Origin: Marinomonas shanghaiensis
GTDB taxonomy: Bacteria > Pseudomonadota > Gammaproteobacteria > Pseudomonadales > Marinomonadaceae
Length of the DNA: 64,000 nucleotides
Direction of reading: 5' to 3'
Assembly (NCBI RefSeq): GCF_003259175.1
Contig: NZ_QGOK01000016.1
Coordinates: 1-64,000 of the forward strand
In this document: positions 34,775 to 43,738 of the stretch, piece by piece
How the letters are laid out: every line of letters starts with the position of its first letter
Position numbering within the stretch: position 1 is the stretch's first letter
Position numbers and translations under genes: made by a program
The notes under the pieces: model-generated
Told to the model about the DNA's origin: nothing
Databases searched by the model: none
The model's input: only the letters and a program-made list of their open reading frames with translations

Positions 34775-35740
34775 CTAGACGGCTTCATTCAGTGCCTTTG
34801 TCATTAAAGCTGCTTTACGTTGCACTCTCGCGCTGATCAATTGCACATTAATGGCACTGACGATCACAATCAACATACCAAATAAGCTTAATAAGTCGGC
34901 ATGAGAAGAGCTGATACTGCCTGACCACCATCCTAACGCCACACACAATTCCGTTAATATAAAGGCCATTACGGGTGTCAACGCAATGGAAGCGCTGACT
35001 TGTACGGTTTGCCAGTAACGCATGGCTTGTGCGAACGCACCATATGCGACCAATGTGTTTAGGCAGCAAAAAGCCGCAATCCAAGCGTCGTCAGAAGACA
35101 TTTTCAATAGCTCACTGGGCGATGAGAATGGCAACATCACGATCAAGGCATAAACATAAATTGCCAGCAAAATATTTGTCGGGGCGAGGCGTTTGAACAA
35201 TGATTTTTGCAATAAAGCATACAGAGACCAAGCCGCAGCAGACAGTTGGATAATAGCAAAACCAACCCACATTGAGCCTTGACCATCTTGTCCAATAACG
35301 GGATGAAAGAAGATCAACATGCCCAAGCCAATTCCGACAAAACACAACCACTGCTGCCAGTTAATGCGTTCTTTTAGGAAAAATAATCCGCCTAAAGCGA
35401 GGAAAAGAGGGGCGATTTGAAAACTTAATTGTGCAGAGCCAGGTAATAAAAAGTCTAAGCTCCATGCAAAGCTGGTGTAGTTAATGATGAGAAAGGTTCC
35501 AGCGGCCAAAAGCCGTAGCCAGTCCTGTTTTGTTAGCCATTTAAATTCATTTAACTTTCCTCGCCGCCACTGCCATAACCCCAATATAAGAGCCGCGACA
35601 GAGAAACGTAGCCAAGTGAGCGTGATGGGGTCGGAAAAGTGGCCAGAGAGTTTTAACGCAATAGGTAGCATCCCCCAAAAGAGCACAGTAACAGCGCTAA
35701 AAAAAAGACCGTACAGGAACGTCTGCTTGGCAGTGGGCAT
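34775..35740 (-). CDS. EamA/DMT-family exporter
   Basis: This 321-aa protein has ten predicted helices in two EamA repeats (FWGMLPIALKLSGHFSDPITLTWLRFSVAALILGL; AAWSLYALLQKSLFKRLAPTNILLAIYVYALIVML). Such proteins export amino acids or metabolites. The start at 35740 (MPTAKQTF) has TAAGG 8 nt upstream; an earlier ATG at 35809 would add 23 non-membrane residues and overlap a dyad. The divergent neighbour is a LysR fragment, so a regulator/exporter pair has probably decayed. Confidence 0.87.
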   Translation of the reverse strand: MPTAKQTFLYGLFFSAVTVLFWGMLPIALKLSGHFSDPITLTWLRFSVAALILGLWQWRRGKLNEFKWLTKQDWLRLLAAGTFLIINYTSFAWSLDFLLPGSAQLSFQIAPLFLALGGLFFLKERINWQQWLCFVGIGLGMLIFFHPVIGQDGQGSMWVGFAIIQLSAAAWSLYALLQKSLFKRLAPTNILLAIYVYALIVMLPFSSPSELLKMSSDDAWIAAFCCLNTLVAYGAFAQAMRYWQTVQVSASIALTPVMAFILTELCVALGWWSGSISSSHADLLSLFGMLIVIVSAINVQLISARVQRKAALMTKALNEAV

Positions 35741-35781
35741 GACAATAGCCTTATAAAACGAGAGAAAATCAGAAAAGTCAT

Positions 35782-35810
35782 ATTGGCTTTCCTTAGGGAT
35801 TAAAGCCAAT
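35782..35810. promoter_or_regulatory. LysR-type operator-like dyad (T-N11-A)
   Basis: ATTGGCTTT (35782-35790) and AAAGCCAAT (35802-35810) are perfect inverted arms separated by 11 bp, matching the T-N11-A LysR box. It lies between the EamA gene and the LysR fragment. No U-run, so a terminator is unlikely. Confidence 0.5.
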
Positions 35811-35830
35811 GCATAATAGTTCTAATCATT

Positions 35831-35971
35831 ATGCAGAAATCGAGATTTGCTTATGATTCCAAATACTTTGTAAGCTGGCCCAAAAGTATTGAGAAAGACC
35901 CTGCTGTAAAATGGTTTAGAACACTCATTGAAGACGTTGCAAAAACATTAATTCCTTATCCAGAGCCGTAA
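35831..35971 (+). pseudogene. C-terminal remnant of a LysR-family regulator
   Basis: A 46-codon frame encodes YFVSWPKSIEKDPAVKWFRTL followed by IEDVAKTLIPYPEP. It matches the typical end of LysR (GcvA-like) effector domains: a WPK/YPE motif, then P-A-V-x-x-F-R-x-L/W. No HTH or earlier effector-domain sequence lies upstream, where the frame is closed at 35801, and the neighbouring EamA gene starts 90 bp away on the other strand. I read it as a deletion remnant of a LysR gene. The remaining bases to 36060 show no gene. Confidence 0.6.
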
Positions 35972-36060
35972 TATTCTAGAGTGATGACGTATCAGCAGAT
36001 TTAGTCCCTGATGAGGAATTCGGTTATACTCGCATTTTGGTTTAACACAATGGCATCCCT

Positions 36061-37038
36061 GTGGTCTTAAAAAGCAAGAATACAAAAAGCAAACGCACTA
36101 ACAAATTAGAGCTTCATCCTCGCAACCCGCATCGTGCGCGTTACGATTTTGCTTTATTGGCGGATTCTTGCCCAGAACTTTCCAACTACATTCAACTGAA
36201 TCAATACGGCAATGAGTCGGTTGATTTTGCCAATCCCAATGCCGTAAAAGCATTAAATCGTGCCTTGCTCAATCATTTTTATGGCGTGGCTTTTTGGGAT
36301 ATTCCACCTGGCTATCTTTGTCCGCCAATTCCCGGTCGAGCTGATTACATTCACTACCTTGCCGATTTATTAGCCGCTAGTAATGAAGGTGTCATTCCTC
36401 GAGGAAAAGGGGTAAAAGTCTTAGATGTGGGAGTTGGAGCAAACTGCGTGTATCCGATTATTGGTCATCAAGAATATGGCTGGCAGTTTGTTGGTTCCGA
36501 TGTGAATCCTGTTGCTGTGGCAACCTGTGACACCATAGTGAAGTCTAATGCTTGTTTAAAAGGCGCGATCGTGGCGCGTTTACAAACGCAACCGGCCAAG
36601 CTGTTTGATGGTGTCTGGAAAGAGAAAGACCGCTTTGACTTGACCTTATGCAATCCGCCGTTTCATACCAGTGAATCAGCGATGGTGGATGAGTCACAAC
36701 GTAAATGGCGTGGTGTAAAAGGTAAAGTAGTGACAAAGCCCGTGCTGAATTTTGGTGGTACCGCGGCAGAGCTTTGGTGTGAGGGCGGTGAAGCGGGGTT
36801 TGTCGCACGAATGATTAAAGAGAGTGCGCAATACGCTGATCGTTGCTTTTGGTTTACTTCTTTAGTGGCGCGTCAGGCGAACTTAGAGACGATATATCGT
36901 AGCTTAAAAGAAGTGGGTGCTCGTCAGGTGAAGACGATTGATATGGCGCAAGGTCAAAAAATCAGTCGATTTGTTGCTTGGAGTTTTCTGGCTGACGATC
37001 AAATCGACTACTGGAAAGACAATTATTGGCAGAGCTGA
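36061..37038 (+). CDS. rlmF: 23S rRNA (adenine1618-N6)-methyltransferase
   Basis: This 325-aa SAM-dependent methyltransferase modifies A1618 of 23S rRNA. Family features: LHPRNPHRARYDFALLADSCPEL near the N-terminus, SAM motif VLDVGVGANCVYPIIG, catalytic LCNPPFHTS and LNFGGTAAELWCEGGE. Length matches E. coli RlmF (308) with a basic N-terminal extension. The start appears to be GTG at 36061; no better start exists and the ribosome site is weak. Monocistronic, converging with psuG. Confidence 0.95.
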   Translation: MVLKSKNTKSKRTNKLELHPRNPHRARYDFALLADSCPELSNYIQLNQYGNESVDFANPNAVKALNRALLNHFYGVAFWDIPPGYLCPPIPGRADYIHYLADLLAASNEGVIPRGKGVKVLDVGVGANCVYPIIGHQEYGWQFVGSDVNPVAVATCDTIVKSNACLKGAIVARLQTQPAKLFDGVWKEKDRFDLTLCNPPFHTSESAMVDESQRKWRGVKGKVVTKPVLNFGGTAAELWCEGGEAGFVARMIKESAQYADRCFWFTSLVARQANLETIYRSLKEVGARQVKTIDMAQGQKISRFVAWSFLADDQIDYWKDNYWQS

Positions 37039-37048
37039 GGCCAGTTTA

Positions 37049-37078
37049 GACATGACAAACCTAGGTGTTTGCCATGTC
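37049..37078. terminator. Convergent hairpin between rlmF and psuG
   Basis: GACATGACAAAC (37049-37060) pairs with GTTTGCCATGTC (37067-37078), 11 of 12 bases, around CTAGGT. No long U-run on either side, so it is a weak or factor-aided terminator candidate. Confidence 0.5.
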
Positions 37079-37088
37079 GTTCACTTGA

Positions 37089-37994
37089 TTAAAGTGCGGA
37101 AGCGATCTCGGCCGCTAAACGTGCGTTGTTAAACACCAATTGAATATTACTCGCTAAACTGTCACCACCGGTTAACTCTGCAACACGTGCAAGTAAAAAG
37201 GGCGTTGATTCTTTACCAACGACACCTTGCGCTTCCATTTCCGTCAATGCCTGATTAATTGCTGCATCGATAGCGGCTTTGTCCATTGCAAAGGCTTCCG
37301 GAATTGGGTTCGCAATAATCGCTCCGCCGTGCAATTGCATTCCCCATTTTGCCTTAATGAAGTCGGCAATATCACCTGCAGACTGCATGTTGTAATCTAC
37401 CGTTTGATCACTTTCACGGGTGTAAAAAGCAGGCAGTACATCGGTTTTATAGCCTAATACTGGCACGCCTTGAGTTTCCAAATATTCACGGGTTAGCGCA
37501 AGATCAAGAATGGATTTTGCGCCTGCACAGACAACAGCGACATTGGTTTTCGCCAATTCTTGTAAATCCGCAGAAATATCAAAAGTTTGCTGTGCACCGC
37601 GATGAACACCACCAATGCCGCCAGTGGCAAAAACCTTAATGCCTGCCATGGCGGCAATAATCATGGTAGCGGCTACCGTTGTGGCGCCGTGTTGTTTTTG
37701 AGCCACGACAAAGGGTAAATCACGACGAGAGCACTTGGTGACCGATAAACCGGCTTTCGCTAAGGTGTCGATCTCGTCGTTGCTTAATCCTGCCTTTAGT
37801 CGACCATCAATGATCGCGATGGTGGCAGGCACTGCGCCATTATCACGAATGATCTGTTCCACTTTTTTGGCGGTTTCGGCGTTCTGTGGCCACGGCATAC
37901 CATGAGAAATAATGGTACTTTCGAGTGCAACAACGGGTTTTCCTGCGGCAAGCGCAGCGGCAACGTCTGGGTGTATGTCTAGGTATTGGTTCAT
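37089..37994 (-). CDS. psuG: Pseudouridine-5'-phosphate glycosidase
   Basis: This 301-aa enzyme cleaves (reversibly) the C-C glycosidic bond of pseudouridine 5'-phosphate to uracil and ribose-5-phosphate. PsuG features: VVALESTIISHGMPWPQN at the N-terminus, KCSRRDLPFVVAQKQHGATTVAATM and FATGGIGGVHRGAQQTFDISADL, with SILDLALTREYLET. The start at 37994 overlaps the psuK stop (ATGA), showing translational coupling. Confidence 0.96.
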   Translation of the reverse strand: MNQYLDIHPDVAAALAAGKPVVALESTIISHGMPWPQNAETAKKVEQIIRDNGAVPATIAIIDGRLKAGLSNDEIDTLAKAGLSVTKCSRRDLPFVVAQKQHGATTVAATMIIAAMAGIKVFATGGIGGVHRGAQQTFDISADLQELAKTNVAVVCAGAKSILDLALTREYLETQGVPVLGYKTDVLPAFYTRESDQTVDYNMQSAGDIADFIKAKWGMQLHGGAIIANPIPEAFAMDKAAIDAAINQALTEMEAQGVVGKESTPFLLARVAELTGGDSLASNIQLVFNNARLAAEIASAL

Positions 37995-39067
37995 TGTTTT
38001 TCTATCCATTGGGTAACAGTTTGAACAGTCAGTTCTGGGTTATTGGCATGAGGGCTTTCTAGTGTCATGGCGGCACAGGCCAGTGCAAAAGACAGTGATT
38101 GATCTAGGTTCATGTTTTGTTGGCAAGCGCTTAAATAGCCCGCTAATAGTGCATCTCCGGCTCCTGTATCGCTAACGGCTTGAGTCGGGTAGCAAGCTTG
38201 TCGAACCGTGTGTTGCGTGTCTGCGTAAAGTAGGCCTTGACTGCCTAGGCTGAGTAAGACTTGCCCAACCCCTTCCGATACTAAGGCCTTTGCGAGGGGT
38301 TCTGGGTCGGATTCGGTGCAATCGAGAATCGCACGAGCCTCGTCTTGATTGACTTTGAGCACGGCTAATTTAGGCAATATAGCGCGTAAACGAGGCGCTT
38401 TTGCGGTAGAAACTGCGTCTGCGATAAAATGGGCTGATAGCGGTTGTTGGGCGAGCCAAGCAATAATATCAGCGGGCAAATTGGCATCGATAATAATACG
38501 ATGAGCACTTTGTAACAGCGCTTGTTTGCTGATGAGCTTTTGTTCCTCTAGGTTATCGATAATGCGCATGTCAGCGATAGCGGCTTGTAGGGTGCCATTG
38601 CTGTCATTGATGGCGAGATAGGTGCCTGTGGGTAATGTCTCATGACGTAAGACGTTGTGCGTTTCCACACCGCTCAAACGGGTCTGTTCGATAAGCCAAT
38701 CGCCACGCTGATCTAATCCGATGGGGGCGATCAAATGTACATGTTCGCCTAAACGTGCCAAATTTTCGGCAATATTACGTCCGACACCGCCTGGGCTTTG
38801 GCTAATAGTGCCTGGATTTGAGTCATGTGAATGTAGGTTTTTACTGCTATGGCCGTTGATGTCCACATTGGCCCCCCCTAGAACAACATAGGTGTTTTGC
38901 TCAGCAAGCAAATAGCCTTTGCCTAAAATATAGCCTTGTCGAGTCAGCTGCATGATATGACCGGCGACGGATTCTCGGCTCATGTTGAGTCGGTTTGCAA
39001 TGGCTTGCTGTGAAGCAAGTGGATCGACTTTGATGGCTTGATAAACTCGGTACGTTTGATCTTTCAT
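37991..39067 (-). CDS. psuK: Pseudouridine kinase with N-terminal winged-helix domain
   Basis: This 358-aa PfkB-family kinase phosphorylates pseudouridine at the 5' position before PsuG cleavage. Residues 1-50 form a winged HTH (ASQQAIANRLNMSRESVAGHIMQLTRQGYILGKGYLL). The kinase part has GGANVDING, SPGGVGRNIAENLARLG and the anion-hole motif AVSDTGAGDALLAGYLS. The added HTH may let the kinase regulate its own operon. It is first in psuK-psuG, divergent from the GGDEF-EAL gene. Confidence 0.92.
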   Translation of the reverse strand: MKDQTYRVYQAIKVDPLASQQAIANRLNMSRESVAGHIMQLTRQGYILGKGYLLAEQNTYVVLGGANVDINGHSSKNLHSHDSNPGTISQSPGGVGRNIAENLARLGEHVHLIAPIGLDQRGDWLIEQTRLSGVETHNVLRHETLPTGTYLAINDSNGTLQAAIADMRIIDNLEEQKLISKQALLQSAHRIIIDANLPADIIAWLAQQPLSAHFIADAVSTAKAPRLRAILPKLAVLKVNQDEARAILDCTESDPEPLAKALVSEGVGQVLLSLGSQGLLYADTQHTVRQACYPTQAVSDTGAGDALLAGYLSACQQNMNLDQSLSFALACAAMTLESPHANNPELTVQTVTQWIEKQ

Positions 39068-39242
39068 AAGTGAATTAACAGAAGTTTAAATTGATAACTT
39101 ATGTTAAATTTTGCGTAAATACAAGATCGTTCATGAGAATATGGCATACAATTTAAATTGGCCCTATTATCCATAGATATGCGTGTTTTTTGAGCGTCTG
39201 CTCAGCAGCCTAGGTCATTAGCATCAAAGAGGTTTTAGAGTA

Positions 39243-41543
39243 TTGAAAAGCTTTCAAGCACGACTGATTATGTTTGTTTTAATACTGCTTGCGCTAGCCC
39301 AGCTGGGTACCGCGTTGGCGGTATTATCATCATTAAAGAAAGACAATTACAGGCAGGGCGTAGACTCTATTGATGTCTCGCGCAAAGTATTTGACTTATT
39401 ACTGGAAGCACGCGCGGAGCAGTTAACCAAAGGCGTTGAAATACTAACGTCAGATTTTGGCTTTAAACAAGCGGTAGCGACGCGAGAAACAGGCACCTTG
39501 CAGTCTGTTCTACAAAATCATGGTGCCCGTATTAATGCTGACATTTCGCTTTTGGTCTCACCACGAGGTGAAATGATCAGTGTGACCCAAGAAGTGAACA
39601 TGAGCAGTGCCATCTCTGAGCTTGTGTTGTCCGCTCGTCGCTCTGGCGGCGCTTCGATCAGCACCATGATTGATTTTGACAATCGTGCTTATCAATTGGT
39701 GTTGGTGCCTGTAAGAGCCCCCAATATCATTGCTTGGGTAGGTATGGCGTTTTTATTGGATCAGGCGTTAGCTGAACAAATTAAAAACGTCACAGGGCTG
39801 GATATTAGTTTTGTTTATGAGACCAATGATGAAGAAAAATTGGCAGGCTTTTCAACCTTGCCAACGGATGAGAAGGTAAGGCTATTTAATAGTATTGGTG
39901 ATGTTGAAAATATTCTTGAGTCTCCTGTGTTTTCCGATGGTGAAAACTATTTGTCACTTGGTGTGGATTTAGGTATCCCAACTCAATGGGGGATCATTCA
40001 TTTACCCTATGGGCCTTGGCTCGCAAGCTACAATAACACCCGTAGTCAGTTGGTGTTAATTTTTGCTGGTGCGTTGGCATTGGCATTGTTATTTGGTGTG
40101 GCGCTTGCTCGTAATATGACGCAGCCCATTAATCGATTGGTGGATTATGCGGCACAAATAGGACTGGGTGGTACGAAAGGTCCAGTACAGGCACCGGATA
40201 TCGCAGGGGAATTTGGTGTTTTGTCCAATACCATGAAGACCATGCAGGATTCTATTATTAATAGGGAGGCTGAGCTGACCTATCGAGCTTCTCATGACCA
40301 ACTGACGGGGTTGTTTAATCAGAGTGCTGTCGAGCAATATTTAAGTGAGCAGCTGCCCAAAGAACAAGGCGGTTTGGTGTTGGTTAATATTCGTCACTTT
40401 AAACACATTAACAATATGCTGGGGTTTGATGCGGGCAGCATATTGCTCTCTAAAGTGGCTGAGCGCCTGCAAAAATGGTCGTCAGTCAGTATGTTGGCGC
40501 GATTAAGTGGTGACAAATTCTTATTGATTCTCGACCGTCCCATTACTGTAGACGATTGCATTGAGTTAAAGTGTTTATTCAATGAAGAGTTTGAAGTGGA
40601 AACGGGTTCAGGTATTCGTTTGGACATCAGTATTGCAGTATTGCCGTTTGAGCATGCAACGTCGAGTGTTAATAGCGTAATGCGACGATTGGACATTGTG
40701 GCCGATGAAGCCAGAGATTCGAATGAGTTATGCGTGTTTTATGAAGTAGGTCAGGATGAAAACCACCGTCGTCAGTTAACGATTATTCGTGATCTACCAA
40801 TGGCGTTGCAATCCAATCAATTGTTTGTGGTGTATCAGCCTAAAGTGGGGGTGGCATTAAATGATTGTCACGAAGCGGAAGCGTTAATTCGCTGGATTCA
40901 CCCTGAATTAGGCTTTCTTCCACCAGATGAGTTTATTGGTTTATTAGAGCGTGTGGGTAACATTCAGCAGCTGACTCAATGGGTGATTAATACCGTCCTA
41001 GCACAGTTGAGCGTATGGTGGTCTCAAGGCGACGAAATTCGTGTGGCGGTGAACCTATCTGCTTTGGATCTGTTGGATGAGCAACTGCCGACTATGGTGT
41101 CGGAGGCGTTAAAAGCAAATGGCTTGCCGACGCGGGCCTTGGCCTTAGAGGTCACGGAAAGTGCGGTGATGAAAGACCGTGTGAAAGTCATTAATGTTTT
41201 AAATGCTCTGCAAAAAATGGGTATTCATCTTGCTATTGATGACTTTGGTACAGGCCAGTCTTCGTTATCGTATTTGCGTGAATTGCCCGTGAATGAAGTG
41301 AAAATTGACCGCGCCTTTATTCAATACATTGATACCAATAAAGGCGATGAATTTATTACCAAAGCCACTATCGATTTATCCCATAGCCTGGGCTTCCAAG
41401 TAACAGCGGAAGGCGCTGAAAATGCCGAAGGTGTGGTACTTTTAAACCAATATCATTGTGATAAGATACAGGGCTATTTTTATTCCAAACCTCTGATTGC
41501 AGAGGAGTTTTATAAGTGGCGCGAGGCTTTTCATAAGCACTAA
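39243..41543 (+). CDS. GGDEF-EAL c-di-GMP phosphodiesterase with degenerate GGDEF
   Basis: This 766-aa membrane protein has TM1 (RLIMFVLILLALAQLGTALAVL), a periplasmic double-Cache-like sensor (about 30-265), TM2 (QLVLIFAGALALALLFGVALA), HAMP (NMTQPINRLVDYAAQ), GGDEF (about 350-490) and EAL (about 510-760). The GGDEF signature reads LSGDKF, so cyclase activity is unlikely. EAL motifs are intact (EALIRW, VNLSALD, LEVTESAV, DDFGTGQSS, VKIDRAF, TAEGAEN, IQGYFYSKP). The start is TTG at 39243 with GAGG upstream. Confidence 0.9.
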   Translation: MKSFQARLIMFVLILLALAQLGTALAVLSSLKKDNYRQGVDSIDVSRKVFDLLLEARAEQLTKGVEILTSDFGFKQAVATRETGTLQSVLQNHGARINADISLLVSPRGEMISVTQEVNMSSAISELVLSARRSGGASISTMIDFDNRAYQLVLVPVRAPNIIAWVGMAFLLDQALAEQIKNVTGLDISFVYETNDEEKLAGFSTLPTDEKVRLFNSIGDVENILESPVFSDGENYLSLGVDLGIPTQWGIIHLPYGPWLASYNNTRSQLVLIFAGALALALLFGVALARNMTQPINRLVDYAAQIGLGGTKGPVQAPDIAGEFGVLSNTMKTMQDSIINREAELTYRASHDQLTGLFNQSAVEQYLSEQLPKEQGGLVLVNIRHFKHINNMLGFDAGSILLSKVAERLQKWSSVSMLARLSGDKFLLILDRPITVDDCIELKCLFNEEFEVETGSGIRLDISIAVLPFEHATSSVNSVMRRLDIVADEARDSNELCVFYEVGQDENHRRQLTIIRDLPMALQSNQLFVVYQPKVGVALNDCHEAEALIRWIHPELGFLPPDEFIGLLERVGNIQQLTQWVINTVLAQLSVWWSQGDEIRVAVNLSALDLLDEQLPTMVSEALKANGLPTRALALEVTESAVMKDRVKVINVLNALQKMGIHLAIDDFGTGQSSLSYLRELPVNEVKIDRAFIQYIDTNKGDEFITKATIDLSHSLGFQVTAEGAENAEGVVLLNQYHCDKIQGYFYSKPLIAEEFYKWREAFHKH

Positions 41544-41650
41544 AACGTACATCTCTAGGCGATTATTTCGCGACGGTATTGGAAAAACGGTCGTTTCCTG
41601 AGGTGTACAATAATGAATCTTTCAAGCTGTTAAGGAAGGTTGACACCAAT

Positions 41651-42373
41651 ATGTTGCTTTTGCTACGGATGACATTGCTATTATTGCTGGTTTTTGGGGT
41701 AACACTGTTTGGCATAGTGTTTTGCCTGCTGACGTTATGGTCGAAAAATCGTGTGTATTATTTGGGCAGAGTGTTTGCGCAAGTAGGCCCTCTGTTTGGT
41801 TTATCGGTTGAAGGTCGAGTGGCGCAAGCCGCAAAAAATATTCCTCAAGCCGTCTACGTGGCGAACCACCAGAACAACTTTGATTTATTTACCTTGGCTG
41901 TGGTTGTGCCAAAAGGGGTTGTGACCGTGGGTAAAACCAGCCTACGTTGGATTCCATTCTTTGGTATTTTGTATTGGGCCAGTGGTAACTTCCTGATTAA
42001 TCGAGAAAATCGGCGACAAGCGATTGCCACCATTGATCAGATTGTCTCTAGCATGACAAAAACGGGACTGTCTATTTGGATGTTTCCAGAGGGTACTCGC
42101 AGTCGAGGACGCGGCTGGTTGCCTTTCAAAAGGGGGGCTTTTCATGCCGCGGTACAAGCGGGCGTTCCGATTGTACCGGTGGTATGTAGTAGTACCCACG
42201 GTCAAGTGCAGTTAAACCGTTGGGACAATGGCAAAGTACTGGTTGAAATGTTACCACCGATTGAGACCTCAGGATTACAAGAGATCGACGTAGTAAGCTT
42301 AATGAAACAATGCGAGCAACAGATGCACGACACTCAGCAACGTTTAGATCGCGAACTCCAGCAGGCTCACTAA
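41651..42373 (+). CDS. plsC: 1-Acyl-sn-glycerol-3-phosphate acyltransferase
   Basis: This 240-aa inner-membrane enzyme acylates lysophosphatidic acid to phosphatidic acid. Hydrophobic N-terminus, then NHQNNFDLF (H-x4-D), LINRENRRQA, FPEGTRSRGRGW and the VPIVPVV block. The start ATG at 41651 aligns with E. coli PlsC; the frame is open upstream to a TTG at 41579, which lacks a ribosome site. It ends 3 bp from the convergent GTPase gene. Confidence 0.94.
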   Translation: MLLLLRMTLLLLLVFGVTLFGIVFCLLTLWSKNRVYYLGRVFAQVGPLFGLSVEGRVAQAAKNIPQAVYVANHQNNFDLFTLAVVVPKGVVTVGKTSLRWIPFFGILYWASGNFLINRENRRQAIATIDQIVSSMTKTGLSIWMFPEGTRSRGRGWLPFKRGAFHAAVQAGVPIVPVVCSSTHGQVQLNRWDNGKVLVEMLPPIETSGLQEIDVVSLMKQCEQQMHDTQQRLDRELQQAH

Positions 42374-42376
42374 TCG

Positions 42377-43735
42377 TTAATCGGTATTTTTCTCAAGCGT
42401 TTTTTCTAAGTGACTTTGTAACTTTTGCAAGCTCGGGTGGCTATCCGACAGCTCTTGTGTTGCCCACTCTGGGTGCTGTTGGGCCTGTTTCCAATACGGT
42501 TTTATGTGAGCAATTAAGTCATCATTTTGCGTTTGAGCATTGAGCTCATAAGCTTTTTGTGTAGCATGACCACGCTGATGTAAGTGGTGAATGGCACTGA
42601 GTCCACGTAAGCACAAGAGTGTCAGAGTTGCGTGATCCAAGCACAAGAAGTAGCGCTTTGTCAGCTTGCTTTTCAGGGTGTCTTTATAATGCTGTCCTGT
42701 TTTCCACGTCGCGCCGAGTAAAGCGCCAATGGTTGTGGCTGTTCCTAGCGTTAATCCTGCCGACATGACATCAATGCCTGCGCCAATTGCCGCCCCTGTT
42801 AACGCACTGGTGCCACTCTCTATTCCCCACTCTTTCAGTGTTTCTTTCGCAAATATATCTTGTTGCCAGCGGTCATTTTGAATGGCCAGCGGTGTGGCTA
42901 CTAAGTCTTCTTCTTGGAATTCATAAAGTCGCAAAAGTTGACGGATAAAGTGACTCTCTAGTGTGCGTATTTTATTTTCAAACATCTGCGAGTCATCGTC
43001 TGTTGGTGGATAACAGGTGCATTCAATACGAGTGCTGGCGGCTTTTAATAGCAATCCTGCCAATTGATGGCTTGCCATGGTTTTACGCAGCTGGGCTGCG
43101 TCTTCGCGCGATTTAATGAGATGAGCTAGAGTGTCATAGTCCTCAGGCATTAAGCTCTGAATACTTTGATAGAGGCGCTTCTCATCTTCAAAATAAAACG
43201 CCACTGTGTCGTACTTTATGACGGCATGCAAATGGCGTTCAGCGAGGACATTACGCCATGCTTCCATATGGGCACTGGTCGATGCACTGAAATTCAAAAT
43301 AGGAATAATGGGTTTATTGGCGCTGGCCAGCAAGGCCAGCTCATCAAGGTATTTGCCTAACGGTGCTTGGCGGATATCAATCACGTATAAAATGATATCG
43401 GCTTTCGTTAATTGTTTTAGAATTTTTGCTTCTTGTTCGAATTCTTCCCGTGCGAACGAACTTTCACAAAAGGGCAGTAACCAGTCCGCGCCTTGATAAG
43501 AACGAAAGGCGTCTGAATGGCGGATTTGCCAAAGACCAATAGAATCTTCAAATCCTGGGGTGTCGGTCAAGGTGATGGCGGATTGTTGGCCAATTTTGAT
43601 CTTAACGCTTTCTACGTGGCGAGTGGTTCCGGCTCTGTCACTCACTTCACCAAAATCTTGTTTGCGCAGTAAAGTACGGATCAAGGAGGTTTTTCCTGTG
43701 TTCGCGTGGCCAACCACTAAAAGGGAAATCGACAC
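42377..43735 (-). CDS. Era-like GTPase with C-terminal DUF3482
   Basis: This 452-aa protein has a GTPase domain with P-loop GHANTGKTS (9-17), DRAGTTRH (switch I), DTPGFED (G3) and the ILNFSAS region near G4. The remainder forms DUF3482, including a glycine-rich hydrophobic stretch (GTSALTGAAIGAGIDVMSAGLTLGTATTIGALLGATW) that may insert in a membrane. It starts 3 bp after the DUF2868 gene, a fixed pairing in proteobacteria. Biological role unknown. Confidence 0.88.
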   Translation of the reverse strand: MSISLLVVGHANTGKTSLIRTLLRKQDFGEVSDRAGTTRHVESVKIKIGQQSAITLTDTPGFEDSIGLWQIRHSDAFRSYQGADWLLPFCESSFAREEFEQEAKILKQLTKADIILYVIDIRQAPLGKYLDELALLASANKPIIPILNFSASTSAHMEAWRNVLAERHLHAVIKYDTVAFYFEDEKRLYQSIQSLMPEDYDTLAHLIKSREDAAQLRKTMASHQLAGLLLKAASTRIECTCYPPTDDDSQMFENKIRTLESHFIRQLLRLYEFQEEDLVATPLAIQNDRWQQDIFAKETLKEWGIESGTSALTGAAIGAGIDVMSAGLTLGTATTIGALLGATWKTGQHYKDTLKSKLTKRYFLCLDHATLTLLCLRGLSAIHHLHQRGHATQKAYELNAQTQNDDLIAHIKPYWKQAQQHPEWATQELSDSHPSLQKLQSHLEKTLEKNTD

Positions 43736-43738
43736 GGC

